Assembly: GCA_022385805.1 (NCBI GenBank)
Contig: MU277767.1
Span: forward strand, 1 to 57,221
Origin: Pilatotrama ljubarskyi
Taxonomy: Eukaryota; Basidiomycota; Agaricomycetes; Polyporales; Polyporaceae
DNA length: 57,221 nucleotides
Direction: 5' to 3'
Shown here: positions 10,247-20,219 of the stretch, in pieces
Layout of the letters: each line of letters begins with the position of its first letter
Position numbering within the stretch: the stretch's first letter is position 1
Notes under the pieces: generated by a model
The model's input: the letters and a program-made list of their open reading frames with translations, nothing else
Databases searched by the model: none
What the model was told of the DNA's origin: nothing
Position numbers and translations under genes: made by a program

Positions 10247-11839
10247 CTAGTCTACGGCCATCATATCGCGTATGACTGCCCACGTCATCGACATGATCCC
10301 GACGCACAGAGCGACACTCAAGACGCGTACGAACTGAAGAGTTGGGCCGGTGGTGAACAGGTCCGGTCAGCGAGAGACGCGAAATGCAAGTTGTGCCTAC
10401 TCACGGTGCCATGGTCGATGAGTGCCGCTACGTGTTTCCATACAACCTGCAAAGTCCAACCCGGGGATATATGGCCTGTTCGCGGTTTAGCATATCCTCG
10501 AGCCAGCCATCCACGTCTCACGTACGTTCTCGTGCATACCAGAGTACCGCGCATACATCCGTGTGTTGATCACTGATGCCAGTAGCAAGAAGGAAACGGT
10601 CGCGCGCAACGTCGTGATGGGCCTGTCAAAGTGTTATGTCGGTATTTGGCCAAGCAGCAATGGTGGCACTCACTGCAATAGCCAGGACGTTGGAATAGTC
10701 TGTCATGCTTGTCCATCAGCCCATATGGACGTACGGGCGGAGGCAAACGATCAGACTTCACCTGCAACCTTCACCTTGTGCTGTACCCGTTGTGTTGTCC
10801 CATCCCAGACGTTCACGACGCCGATCGTGCTCCCACCAATGATGGCACTCCCTCCGTGCGCGAAGAGGACGGGCACCGCCCGTACGGCATGGGTAGAAGG
10901 ATTGTCCAGAGAACCTATAGATGCGCCCGTGTCCATGGCATAAATGTCGAAGCCTGACACTATGTTAGAGATTGCCAATATGCTCCCATCGGGGCTGAGG
11001 CTAGCATCTGCGCTGGGTGCGACAATGAGAAAAGTCCAGCAGATATGACGAAAACAAGTTACATGCAGCCATGTGGAGGTATCGCGCGAAGACGCGTCCA
11101 GTTCACGCTGTCATAAATACTGGCAGGGTGGATTAGCCCTGCATATGGCGTAGTCAAGGCAAGAGTGAACTGACATGATACCATGGTGCAGGTAGGTCAC
11201 CAGCAGCGTCAAGCGTGACCAGTGAATGCTTGTTACTACGACCGCCTGACTCTGTGTCTGGGACGTCTGAGGAGGCGTGCCCAGATCTAGATGAGGGGTC
11301 CACTGGCCTTCTTCGAACGCATGAGGCAATACTGATGGCGACGGATCAGGCTACGCACCTGCTGCTCTCTTCCATACGAAGAGCTCACTATGTGCACCCG
11401 AAGCAAAACATGCTTTTCGAGGGGGAACGGCCAAGCATTCAACGGGTGCGGTATGTGCGGGAAACGCGATCGCTCTCAACCGGGAGTGCTTGAGCGCGAG
11501 ATTTGCCTGAGTGAAGATGAAAGTCAATACGAGGAGATCTCATGCAAATGGCTTACGGGAGTGAAGCAGAGCAGGGAGACCGTGCCGTCTTCCATGCCGC
11601 AAAGGAGTGCGTCCTCCCCAGAGGGTAGCCAGGCCAGAGAGAGGGTTCTGCTCTGCCCAACCAGCGTGTGGAACAGTTCTCCGGAGACTCTCCAGAACGC
11701 ACACTTTGTTGTCGAAACCTCCAGCTGTCGCAATGTAATTTCCCTTTGGACTGAATGCAGCGGCCGTGAGACCCCCCGCATGGCCCTCCTTCAATTCAGC
11801 AAGTTTCTCGTAATGCATGAGCGGGAAAGCAGAGTGCAT
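10247..11839 (-). CDS. WD40-repeat protein with C-terminal membrane helix; apparent frameshift
   Basis: Multi-exon minus-strand gene: 11557-11839, 11359-11506, 11182-11307, 11063-11138, 10762-11012, 10674-10699, one exon starting at 10622, 10405-10446 and 10247-10333. Most phases agree; the exon end near 10550 is uncertain. WD-like blades are visible: GHAGGLTAAAFSPKGNYIA..NKVCV, LSLAWLPSGEDALLCGMEDG, AHTAPVECLAV..GAHSELFVW, SLSPDGSILAIS, GGSTIGVVNVW. The last exon is a hydrophobic helix (core VALCVGIMSMTWAVI) with a charged tail, so the propeller is probably membrane-tethered. In exon 1 the frame breaks at 11695. KVCV must be followed by WRVSGELF, but one extra base (C on the coding strand) intervenes, and the downstream frame and splice sites are otherwise intact. 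It could be a recent pseudogene or a sequence error. ATG at 11839 or 11818. Confidence 0.75.
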
Positions 11840-12055
11840 GAGGAAGAGGGATTGGGAGCGAGGTCCACGCGGAGTGGCACATACCGGCGTGCCACGGCGA
11901 TGCGCCCGCACGTGACCGCGACTCAGGCCGAAGCCTGAGGCGTCATCGCGCCCCCAAGCGAGCTCGAAGGGCCTTTGTTTGAATGCGGATGAGTAGATAT
12001 AGGCTGGAGGACCACTGCTGCTCTGAAACATCGTCCACCTCGAACAACGGCACGC

Positions 12056-12500
12056 ATGGACGCCAGAGACGCTCTCAGCCATACCGCTGCGCTTCGCGTA
12101 AGTACTTCACCTCGTTGATCACGCTCTCACCTTCAGAGAGCTGGCACTCATACTCGAGTAGGCCGCCGTTCGGAAGTGCTTGATGCACCTGCTCAAGATA
12201 CGTAGCTGGAATGACCTAGCGGCGCGTTTCCCGCCACTCACGCCGGATGAAATCGCCAGCTATGGCACCGAGGAAGCCATCATCCCGCCGTGCACGGCGG
12301 AGAATTTCCGCGTCGACTTCGTTCACGGATGGCACTCGCTTCCACTGAACATGGAGGCGCGGAGGGTAGTCTGCATCTATGTCTTCGATCAGCTCTATGG
12401 AAGCAAGGTGGCCGAGCTGTTGACTTACGGTGAGGTGAGGGACTCTCTTGTTCGCTCGTCAACCATAGCAGGACTTGTGCTGAGTCGCCTGGGCTTGTAG
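12056..12500 (+). CDS. 126-residue mini-gene carrying part of a widespread Agaricomycete domain
   Basis: Exons 12056-12097 and 12162-12500 are joined by a 64-bp intron (GTAAGT..GAGTAG), phase 0 on both sides. Exon 2 aligns from its first codons with exon 10 of the large gene at 14243-17675. AAVRKCLMHLL matches ARVRHTLQSLL. Pairs that follow are SWNDLAARFPPLTPDEIASY with DWSKVGTLYPTLTEDEVSKY, FRVDFVHGW with FYIDFKRGW, and LNMEAR with LNKEAR. The copy stops where the large gene continues for another 180 residues. It is divergent from the WD40 gene, about 220 bp away. It is either a functional short form or a duplicated fragment that gained a start; intact splice sites favour expression. Confidence 0.65.
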
Positions 12501-12984
12501 ATCGCCGAAGCCCTCGACACGCTCATGCAATGGTGCAGGAAGAGGTTTCGCGTACAGGGACGGGAGAACGTCTAGCCTGTAGCATTAGTTGTATCGCTAT
12601 GAATGACAGTCTGCGTGTTACGGTCAGCCAATGGATCCAAAATGCACATGTCAGTACATGTCGTGGTGCAGCGCGAGTACCGCGTGAGGTCGTCCGTGGG
12701 ACTACATATTTAAAGTTAGACGCCAAACCGCACCTTGCCGCTGGCTCCGCCGCCTGGCAATCGCATCCGCCACTTGCTCATCCTCCTCGTGTTGTCCCCT
12801 CTTGCTTCCCCCTCCGTCCGTCCCGCCAACCTCCAAGTATGCAGCGTTCGCTTAATTCTGCAAGATGGTCGTATGAAGGGTCTTCGGGCAGACAATATGG
12901 TGCGTGTCAAGGGACGTGCTTTCTAAGAGTCCTCATCATGACCATCACGCAGCCCGGCGGAACCCTTCCAGTGCAACTAGTACC
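12501..12984. other. Intergenic, upstream of the SUN gene
   Basis: Contains a TATTTAAA-like A/T stretch near 12707 that could serve as promoter for the gene at 12985. Other reading frames overlap the SUN gene in other phases and are not supported. Confidence 0.4.
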
Positions 12985-13884
12985 ATGGCTGCGACAGCCC
13001 AAACCCGTTCCACCGGTCGCGCAGAAACATGCGAGGCCGAACCCTCCCCCCCCACTCCGGCTGTGGCTAGCTATACCTCGCCTTGCGCCCTCTTCGTCTC
13101 CAGTCTATGTGGTGTCCTTGTCGCGATCATCTTCTGCCTCGGCATTCAGCAGATTATCCAGATGGCGTTCTTGCGCAAGCCCGACCCCTGTCTTGGTCCT
13201 CAGCTCAAAGTACTCGATGAGGCTGTACGCATGGCTCTCCGGGATCCAGTGGGACTTCCCGATTTCGCTCTGCGTGCACATGGTGCGGGAGTGCTCAAGG
13301 AGCTAACCACCCCTAAGCCTCCTTCCAAGTCTTTGCAAGACCCAGAGAAGCCCTCGATCAACCCGGGGAGATCTTCGAGATTCGCAGAGCCACTCGGGCC
13401 CGACGTTGCCCTTACCGACGACATGCATATCGGCAAGTGCTGGTCGGTTCCGGACGTCAAGGCGCAGCTAGGCATTCGCCTTTCCGAGATGATCTACCCG
13501 ACTCACGTCTCCATCGATCATATCCCCGCCGAGATCGCTGCAGACGCAGGTGCTGCGCCGCGGAGCATGGTGCTGTGGGGCGCTGTGGACGGCCCCCAGA
13601 ACGAAGTCCTTCTTGAAGAGCTGGGCTTGAGGAACGCCCTGTCCTCGTTCATCGCGCGCTCAGCTCCGCCTGTTAGCTTCGGATACATCTTCATCCCCCT
13701 GGCGGCATTCGACTACGACATCCATGCTTCCTCCACCGTTCAAACATTTCCCGTTCATCAGGCCATCATCGACTCTCGCATGTACGTCGGCGTCGTCGTC
13801 CTCGAGATTACGGACAACTGGGGTGGAAATGGGACATGTTTGTACCGTATACGTGTGCACGGCCATCCCCTTCGTTCCCCTTGA
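12985..13884 (+). CDS. Small SUN-domain protein (nuclear envelope, LINC-type)
   Basis: Intronless, 299 residues, ATG in context TACCATGGCT. A short Ser/Thr/Pro N-terminus precedes one membrane helix at about residues 34-57 (core LFVSSLCGVLVAIIFCLG), then a linker of about 75 residues. The rest is a SUN (Sad1/UNC-84) domain. It starts DDMHIGKCWSVPD (the GxCW motif) and continues IRLSEMIYPTHVSIDHIP and APRSMVLWG. It closes with VLEITDNWGGNGTCLYRIRV, matching the family's LxIxSNWG..YTCLYRxRVHG end. SUN proteins sit in the inner nuclear membrane or ER lumen and bind KASH peptides or protect secretory glycoproteins. This one is short and lacks the long coiled coil of canonical SUN1/2/Sad1. Residues 1-33 would face the nucleoplasm or cytosol. 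Confidence 0.85.
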   Translation: MAATAQTRSTGRAETCEAEPSPPTPAVASYTSPCALFVSSLCGVLVAIIFCLGIQQIIQMAFLRKPDPCLGPQLKVLDEAVRMALRDPVGLPDFALRAHGAGVLKELTTPKPPSKSLQDPEKPSINPGRSSRFAEPLGPDVALTDDMHIGKCWSVPDVKAQLGIRLSEMIYPTHVSIDHIPAEIAADAGAAPRSMVLWGAVDGPQNEVLLEELGLRNALSSFIARSAPPVSFGYIFIPLAAFDYDIHASSTVQTFPVHQAIIDSRMYVGVVVLEITDNWGGNGTCLYRIRVHGHPLRSP

Positions 13885-14242
13885 GTATCTCGTGGTTTCT
13901 TGGCCACTGGTATCATTGCCCTGCCTGTATAGATATGCTGCTTAGCTCGTCCTTTTGTTGTGCCCATCACCTGTTAATGTCGCTGAAGTCGAGTTCAGAC
14001 CAAAGACTGCGTGCGAACAAAGGTGGCAAGCGATAGCATCGTTGTAGCCAGATGCATCAACGAATTGGTACGCCCTTCGTCCTGATACTTCGCTTTGTTT
14101 TTCTGATGCAAGACAATCCTACAGCTGCCGCTAACGTGCTTGCTTATTTCCCTGAACAAAGTCTCATCAACTGCTGTACGCGACATAAGTACGAGCACCT
14201 GCCATTCCCGTCGCAAATCTCCCCTGTCTACTGCACGTAGCC
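13885..14242. other. Intergenic, nothing recognised
   Basis: 3' flank of the SUN gene and 5' flank of the 11-exon gene. Only unsupported antisense frames. Confidence 0.5.
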
Positions 14243-17200
14243 ATGAGCACGTCTCCGAAACCGTCAGGGGGTGCTCCTCCACGGACTCCCGCTGGCCCGA
14301 TGGCCCGCCCTCACGCCGACCATTCCCGTCAACCTTTGGATTGCCTCCCTGGCGGAGCAGCATCCCGCATGAACCCCTCTCCGGGATCATCAACCCCTCT
14401 CCAGCCAGATCTAGGCCCATCTGCGCCGCGTGCTGCGTACGCCCTCGCTGAAAATTCCGAGCTCGCGGAAAGCGGGATTGGTCGCAAGCGTCCCATCTCC
14501 GGCATGTACGCGCACACACTTGACAACGGCAAATCAAGGCGTTGTACGGAGAAAGAAGTGAGTTTGTACTCGCCGAGAAATGCTGCGTTTGCTCACCGCC
14601 ACATAGACGAACGCTCCGGCTCTCCAACTCTCGGCGTTGTATGAGGTGGGCCGTACTGCAATTGATCTCTGATGTTTCTCTCACCCCATTCTAGTTGTCT
14701 ATGCGCGACAAGAGGAAGAGGTACCTCGCGCGTGCGACGGCGCCCCCGACTTCGGTGCGAATAGTTTCCTCCGGGCCTGGGTGCTCCGCTAACAGGTACC
14801 CACATAGGGCACTATGGTCCCTGCAGGACTCGCTGGAGGCAGCACCATCCCGAACAACCCTTCTCCGGCGGCTCCACCCGGGCTGGTCCTTTTCGGCGCC
14901 ACCCGGCCGGCGCGACCGCTACCTGCAACCACGTCGCTGGCGGTGAACGCGACCAACACAGCAGACCGGGTTTCCCATCGGCCAATCCAAGCGCCTCAAT
15001 ATCGAAGGCCTGAGCAGACGGTCCCGCAGGACGGACGGCGACTCAAGACCCATCATCCTGCTTCCCATAGAGCCCCTCTGGCTGGATCATCAGCATACGG
15101 TGTTCAGATCGGGGTGTTGCGTGTGGTTCGAGAGCTCTACGCGCAGGACGACGAACACGGCAGGGTCTTGGTACGTCCGATGCAGTAATCCACGACAAAC
15201 ATCTTGATGATTTCCTCGCACTCGTAGAACGACGACGAGGCTGCTGAGCTGTGGCGTATTCTGAACGACAGCGACCGTGTCAAAGTGCTCACCCGCTTTG
15301 CGCAAAATGAGGCTCAACGTCTTATCGATGCGCAGGAGTCGTCCTTTGCAGCCATACCAACCGCCCCGATTAGTGTATCCCGGCAGGCCTCCATGTCGCA
15401 GCCAGTCCATGAAACCTTCACGGATACCGCAGACGTCTGGAAAATGAACCAAGAGTCCGCCGCAGTCGCGGATCCTGCGGCTCCGCAGCCTGTACAGTTG
15501 TCTGGGGCTCATTGGGCCGCATTTCCGCCCTCCTATGGGTTTCAAAGTCCTGTCAACCTCGGAGCAGTACCACGGCAGCGCGAAGAAGGTGCCTCATCGT
15601 TCGTTTCCCCAGAGCCATCGCATCAGCCTGGTCCTCTCGCTGTGGCTACACAGCACGGTCCCTACGAACCGCATATCAATGCTCCTCAGCCATCTCCCCC
15701 CGTCCTGGTGGGCGGCCGTTCTGATACAGCTCTCGCTCCCATGGATCAAGAGGGTTCAGACGTACCGCTTTTGACGTTCGCTCAGAACTCCCGGGCAGTG
15801 TACCAACCACAGCCGAGCGCTCCGCCTCATCCGTCGTTCTTGGACCCCATGGATTACAGTCAAAGCCTGCCTTCGCCGACCGACGAGGATAGCGCTGGGG
15901 CACTGTTACCCTATCAGTCTGATGTGAGTTGTCCGCGGACTACAGAGTGTGAGATGACGGCATACTTACCCTGAGTGTTCAGGACTTCGACATGGGAGTA
16001 GCCGGCCCGGCACCAGGACCGTCTCGAGATAAGGGCAAGGTGAGGATCTGCTACATAGAGATCGGTGACATCAGCTGAATACCCGGCAGGCAAGAGCAAC
16101 AGACCCCGAACAAGATGGCAGCGCGCCTGCTGGATACTCCCCACCGTATGATCCTGATCGTCCCGAGTACTTGGGGAGTGGACGGCCCATCCTCAATGAG
16201 AGAGTACGTATCTCCCCACTTTATCGAACCAGAATACTCAAAGGATATTCCAGCCAAACGTGGTCCCGCCGGAAGATAGGCACGATGGCAGTGGGAACGG
16301 TTTGGGTGCCGACGTGTTCCTCCTGCTCGTCAACAGGATAGAAGGCCAGTCGGAGGTTATGCAGAAGCAGGCTAAACTTACGTGCGTCCTTCGAAATGGC
16401 GTCCTCCTATAGTATATACTCACATAGGCATGCGGATAGGGAGGATATGATGCGAGAGCTACAGCACCTGCGCGCACAGTTTGCTGAGTTTCGACAGGGC
16501 TCCGCTTCCACTCATCGCTCCCGCACGCCTCCGCAGACTGTGCGGGAGAGGAAGCTCAACAATCCATCGCTTCGGGCGCGCCGCAGGACTCGGAACATTC
16601 GTGAGAAGGTCGCTCGTATCTTGGGGACGGATGTTATGCCCGCAGTGGATCTGACCCTAGACGCTGATGACGAGCGTGGCGAGGAATACGACGAGGAGCT
16701 CGAGGAAGACGCACACTTGTGCCGTCTCAAGGTGAGTCTATACATCTGTGCCTTATCTCAGAAAACCGATGTCGGTACAGGCGCGAGTCAGGCATACGTT
16801 GCAGAGCTTGCTCGGCATCTCCGACTGGTCGAAGGTCGGGACCTTGTACCCTACTCTGACAGAGGACGAGGTGTCCAAGTATCTCGCGCGCACAGGAGAG
16901 TTCGTATGTACGGAAGACAGCTTCTATATCGACTTCAAGCGCGGCTGGAAGCGGTTCGCCTTGAACAAAGAAGCACGCGGTGTCTTCATCGACCACTACT
17001 TCAATCGCGTCAACGGCGGCGCATTTTGCACCAACTCGACTCCTCCTCATATCCTGACACGAGAGAAGATCGGCGAGCTCCTGGACAGCCACATGGTATA
17101 CTGCCGCCAGCGCTGGGCACGAAGCGTCAGTGCCAATGGTGATACCGTCCTCGATGATGAACGGCTTGAGAGATCGGCCAAGAGTTCGCGCCAGCGGACG

Positions 17201-17675
17201 GTAAGCGCGATTCTGGTTCTGTGTGGCGAAGATGACCCAATTCCATCAACGACAGCTCCTCGAATCACGCATTGCGATCCTTCAGCGCCGGGGCCTCCGT
17301 AGACATCTGCCGCTTTTCGCCCTCTTGGAGCCCGCCAACATGAGCGACGACGAAGCCGACTCGCCCGTGAAGCTGCATCACGGCGTCTTCCGAATCATCC
17401 TCGCTGCGTGGCAAAGCGACGCGTTCAGGCATTTCCTGTGGGCACTTGATGCAATGTATCGATGGGACTACGCACATCCCAAGGGTCGCCGAAGGACGCC
17501 CGGAAACGAGCCTAGGGCACGGGCACTACCGGCTGCTGGTGGCATCACTGAAGATGGCGTTGCGCCTATTGGTCTTCCGCGCAACTGTTACGACCGCGCC
17601 TGGCTCGATGCCCTGACTCCCCATGTGAGGAAGGAATTGGAGGTTCAGGACTATGATTACGATTTCTCGTTGTGA
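14243..17675 (+). CDS. 971-residue protein of an uncharacterised Agaricomycete family, 11 exons
   Basis: Exons: 14243-14557, 14607-14645, 14695-14754, 14808-15170, 15228-15923, 15983-16039, 16090-16203, 16254-16381, 16428-16731, 16781-17200 and 17256-17675. All introns are 49-60 bp GT-AG with agreeing phases. The N-terminal 550 residues are Pro/Ser/Gln-rich and probably disordered. Residues 550-690 hold a helical segment (MMRELQHLRAQFAEFRQ), a basic patch and an acidic patch. The conserved C-terminal domain begins ARVRHTLQSLL, contains PTLTEDEVSKY, FYIDFKRGW and LNKEARGVF, and ends with NMSDDEAD..GLPRNCYDRAWL. From memory this matches a high-copy family of unnamed Agaricomycete proteins. No catalytic motif is apparent. 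The mini-gene at 12056-12500 carries the first half of the same domain. Confidence 0.8.
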
Positions 17676-19188
17676 TGCTGTAGTATGTGTTCACGTGTGT
17701 AGGTGTAAGCTATCAATCCGAGCAGCTCTGGAACCCGCCAAGTGTTGTTCGATTGTAGATGTAGTTGAGCACCACCAGTTCACTTCGCACTGCTTCTTGC
17801 TCACCGTTGACAATCCGCCCTGTTACTAGTACAGATGAACTCTACTCCGGGGCCATGCGCTCTAGTCTTGAGAGCTCCCTCTTCCTGACGCGGATCCGCG
17901 TCGCATCTCGACAGCACCACTGAGGGATCGCTTCGATGCTTTGGGCGGTCTCACCTCACGAGTCGCGTACTCTGCTCGATCCCACTCTGCGCCGCTCATT
18001 CAGACACAGCGCCGGGAACACGTTGCTTCGCTTCGCGTACTCCACTGGATCCTGCTTTGCCCAGCGATTCCAGACACAACCGCCAGCGCGACGCTTCGAT
18101 GGGCTCTGAGCTATCTCACCTCGCTTCGCATACTCCTTTCTCTGATCCAGGGCGTAGCGCGCCGTCTGCTTCGAGTCGCTCCGTCTTTGGGACAAGAAGG
18201 GATGCACCACTCTACCACACTCTTGAGCCACTCCGGACCACTCCTGAGCCACTCCGGACCACTCCTGAGCCACTCCGGACCACTCCGCCTTTCTCAGAAT
18301 TGGCTTCCTTCACAACTCTCTCCTTGGCTCGTCGGTTCCTACATTCCACTATAGTGTTCTCGTTTCCTCTGGACCACCACGATTTCCCTTGGTGATCGCT
18401 GCTTCATCGGCAGCGACCTCTTGGCATCGCTCTCTTTCACTCCGAAAGCACCTGCATGGCCATGCTCGTATGCAAGCTTCTTGCCTCCTCTGCTCCTGGC
18501 CTCATCAGACCTGAGCGCTAGCGGTGATGCGCACCAATCACACGCGGCTTCGCCCGTCTTCCAAGCACCGTCTATACCTCGTCCCGCTCCGCATATTAGT
18601 TGTCTCACCTCAGCACTTGGCCCTCGTCTTCAGGCGCCGCTGTGTGTCCTTTTTGAGGTTGATACCATACACATTTCACATTCCGAAAAGGTATACTTTC
18701 AATCCAGTTTTTATTCATTGAGAACGGAATAGGAGGAGGTAAACGGTTCATTGGCTGAATTTCCCGACCGAAGGTGCATGGTGTGAAGACCCATCGTCGG
18801 ATTTGCACCAGCGGATAATAACACAGAAAAGGATACCTTTTCACCGATTCTTCTCCCCATTTTCGGATAGTTTCGCATTACAGAAAATGACAGGAAAAGG
18901 TTTCCCGTTCGGGGCAGATAACTCCACGTTTGCGTCGGTACGGAAGCCGTGAAAACCGCGCGTAAAAGGTAAACTTCTCTGTTGTCGAATGGGAGACTGG
19001 AGGTTTACCGTGGCCCCAAGCATTTTCTTGGGTTGAAAATCCACTCCAAAGCTTGAGTTCCTGCTGGACTTTCGATCATTGAGTTTACATGCCGCAGCGT
19101 TACATTTTCAGTCGATGAGACATTCATTGAAATACATAACTTTTCCTCCGCAGAAAAGCGGCGCGCAACTTCCTGAAAAGGTATCCAC
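17676..19188. other. 1.5 kb non-coding stretch with small repeats
   Basis: No gene could be built. It contains a minisatellite at 18224-18285. Between 18685 and 19185 there is a cluster of (G)AAAAGGTA-type words, one of them within a near-palindrome at 18827-18841 (AAAAGGATACCTTTT). The 17930-18130 stretch has short imperfect repeats ending in CGTACTC. Confidence 0.55.
18224..18285. repeat. 21-bp minisatellite, three copies
   Basis: The unit GAGCCACTCCGGACCACTCC plus T is repeated head to tail three times, with the last copy one base short. Each unit itself contains two CCACTCC-like halves. No coding frame depends on it. Confidence 0.9.
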
Positions 19189-19774
19189 GTGCCTCACCTA
19201 TTCCATGAATTTTCTGAGATTGAGATCAGGGCAATCCCCGTCGTGAATACCGTCACAGCCGCCCAGTCACAAGCAAATGACACAGACGTCGATCACGAGG
19301 ACACTCCCTCCCTTCGTAGCAGCGCCGCAGCTGCTTACGGAGAGCGTGCGGTGGCTGACACTGGCGTGTGCGCGCGAAGGTAGGCAAAGGAGGCAAAGTC
19401 GGACACTGAAGGAAGACGCACCCATGTCTGTGCCAGCTAGCAGCACTACGAGCAGTAGGGGGAACCTCGGTACTATCCGTTTCTCAGCGTGTGCACCAGG
19501 GGTAGTAGAGCGGCAGCGCGGTGCTGGGCAGGGCGCGATGGACGAGCTATACGGTGCCGGTCTAACGACAGGCGTCGGAGCGCCGGACGTGCGCCCACTT
19601 CCACTTCCAGTCCCAGGACAGGGTAGACGCCCTGGGAGGCGCTTCAAGTACGTGACTGTGCTGATGGAAGTGGGCGACAACGACGAGAATGATGGTGCCA
19701 GTGTTGGTGGCGAGGATGTGGATGGGTTTCACGAGGAGCCACCTCCGTATGAACCTCGCCCGGACGATAGGTAG
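19189..19774 (+). pseudogene. 5'-truncated, frameshifted copy of the Kre9/Knh-like membrane gene (copy 0)
   Basis: Only the 3' end of the gene family at 20220-22177 is present. SSAAAAYGERA matches SSAAATYGQSM of copy 1. A frameshift occurs at about 19377-19383 (VCAR then EGRQRRQSRTLKED in another frame). The tail RRFKYVTVLMEVG..FHEEPPPYEPRPD is kept to the stop. The ectodomain, Ser/Thr stalk and membrane helix are missing. The 3' flank (TATGAACCTCGCCCGGACG and onwards) also matches that of copy 1, so this is a remnant of the same tandem array. Confidence 0.75.
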
Positions 19775-20219
19775 CGGTATCGACAGTCGAGAGTTCTGGG
19801 GAGGCAGGAGGTTTCCGGAGGACAACGTTGGCTGCGCTGAAGCGGATCTGAGATGAAGGAGGCAGGAGGCGTGTGAGCGCAAGCGTTGAGAACGGGTACC
19901 GTACCACCATGCTCGTGACTCCTTTGATCTGCCTGTTTCCCATGTCGCATCGCCACCTACCTACTTCTTCATAGAGCAATCAGAGCAATGGTCAGGCCTG
20001 CACTTCAATGCCTATGTAATGCATGAACCTACCGCGCATCCGAAGCTCTGCCGGTGCGAGCGTCCGGCTTCAGACAGATTTCGTTCGCAGCTGTCAGAAT
20101 CCATCAAGCTTCTGACTCACCGGACGGTGTCTATCGAATAACGAGCGAACATATATCCCTATTTCAGCTGGCCCGGCAGAGGCCACTGCTCAGACCTTCC
20201 CCGCAACAACGCCACGTCC
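19775..20219. promoter_or_regulatory. Duplicated intergenic and promoter region of the tandem array (copy 1)
   Basis: 20040-20219 is nearly identical to 22385-22567 upstream of copy 2, including CATCAAGCTTCTGACTCACC and AACGAGCGAACATATATCC. The conserved ATATAT word lies about 70 bp upstream of each ATG and may be the TATA element. Nothing coding is seen. Confidence 0.6.

Noticed and set aside
18224..18285. CRISPR-like direct repeats
   Set aside because: Contiguous minisatellite without spacers in a eukaryotic genome.
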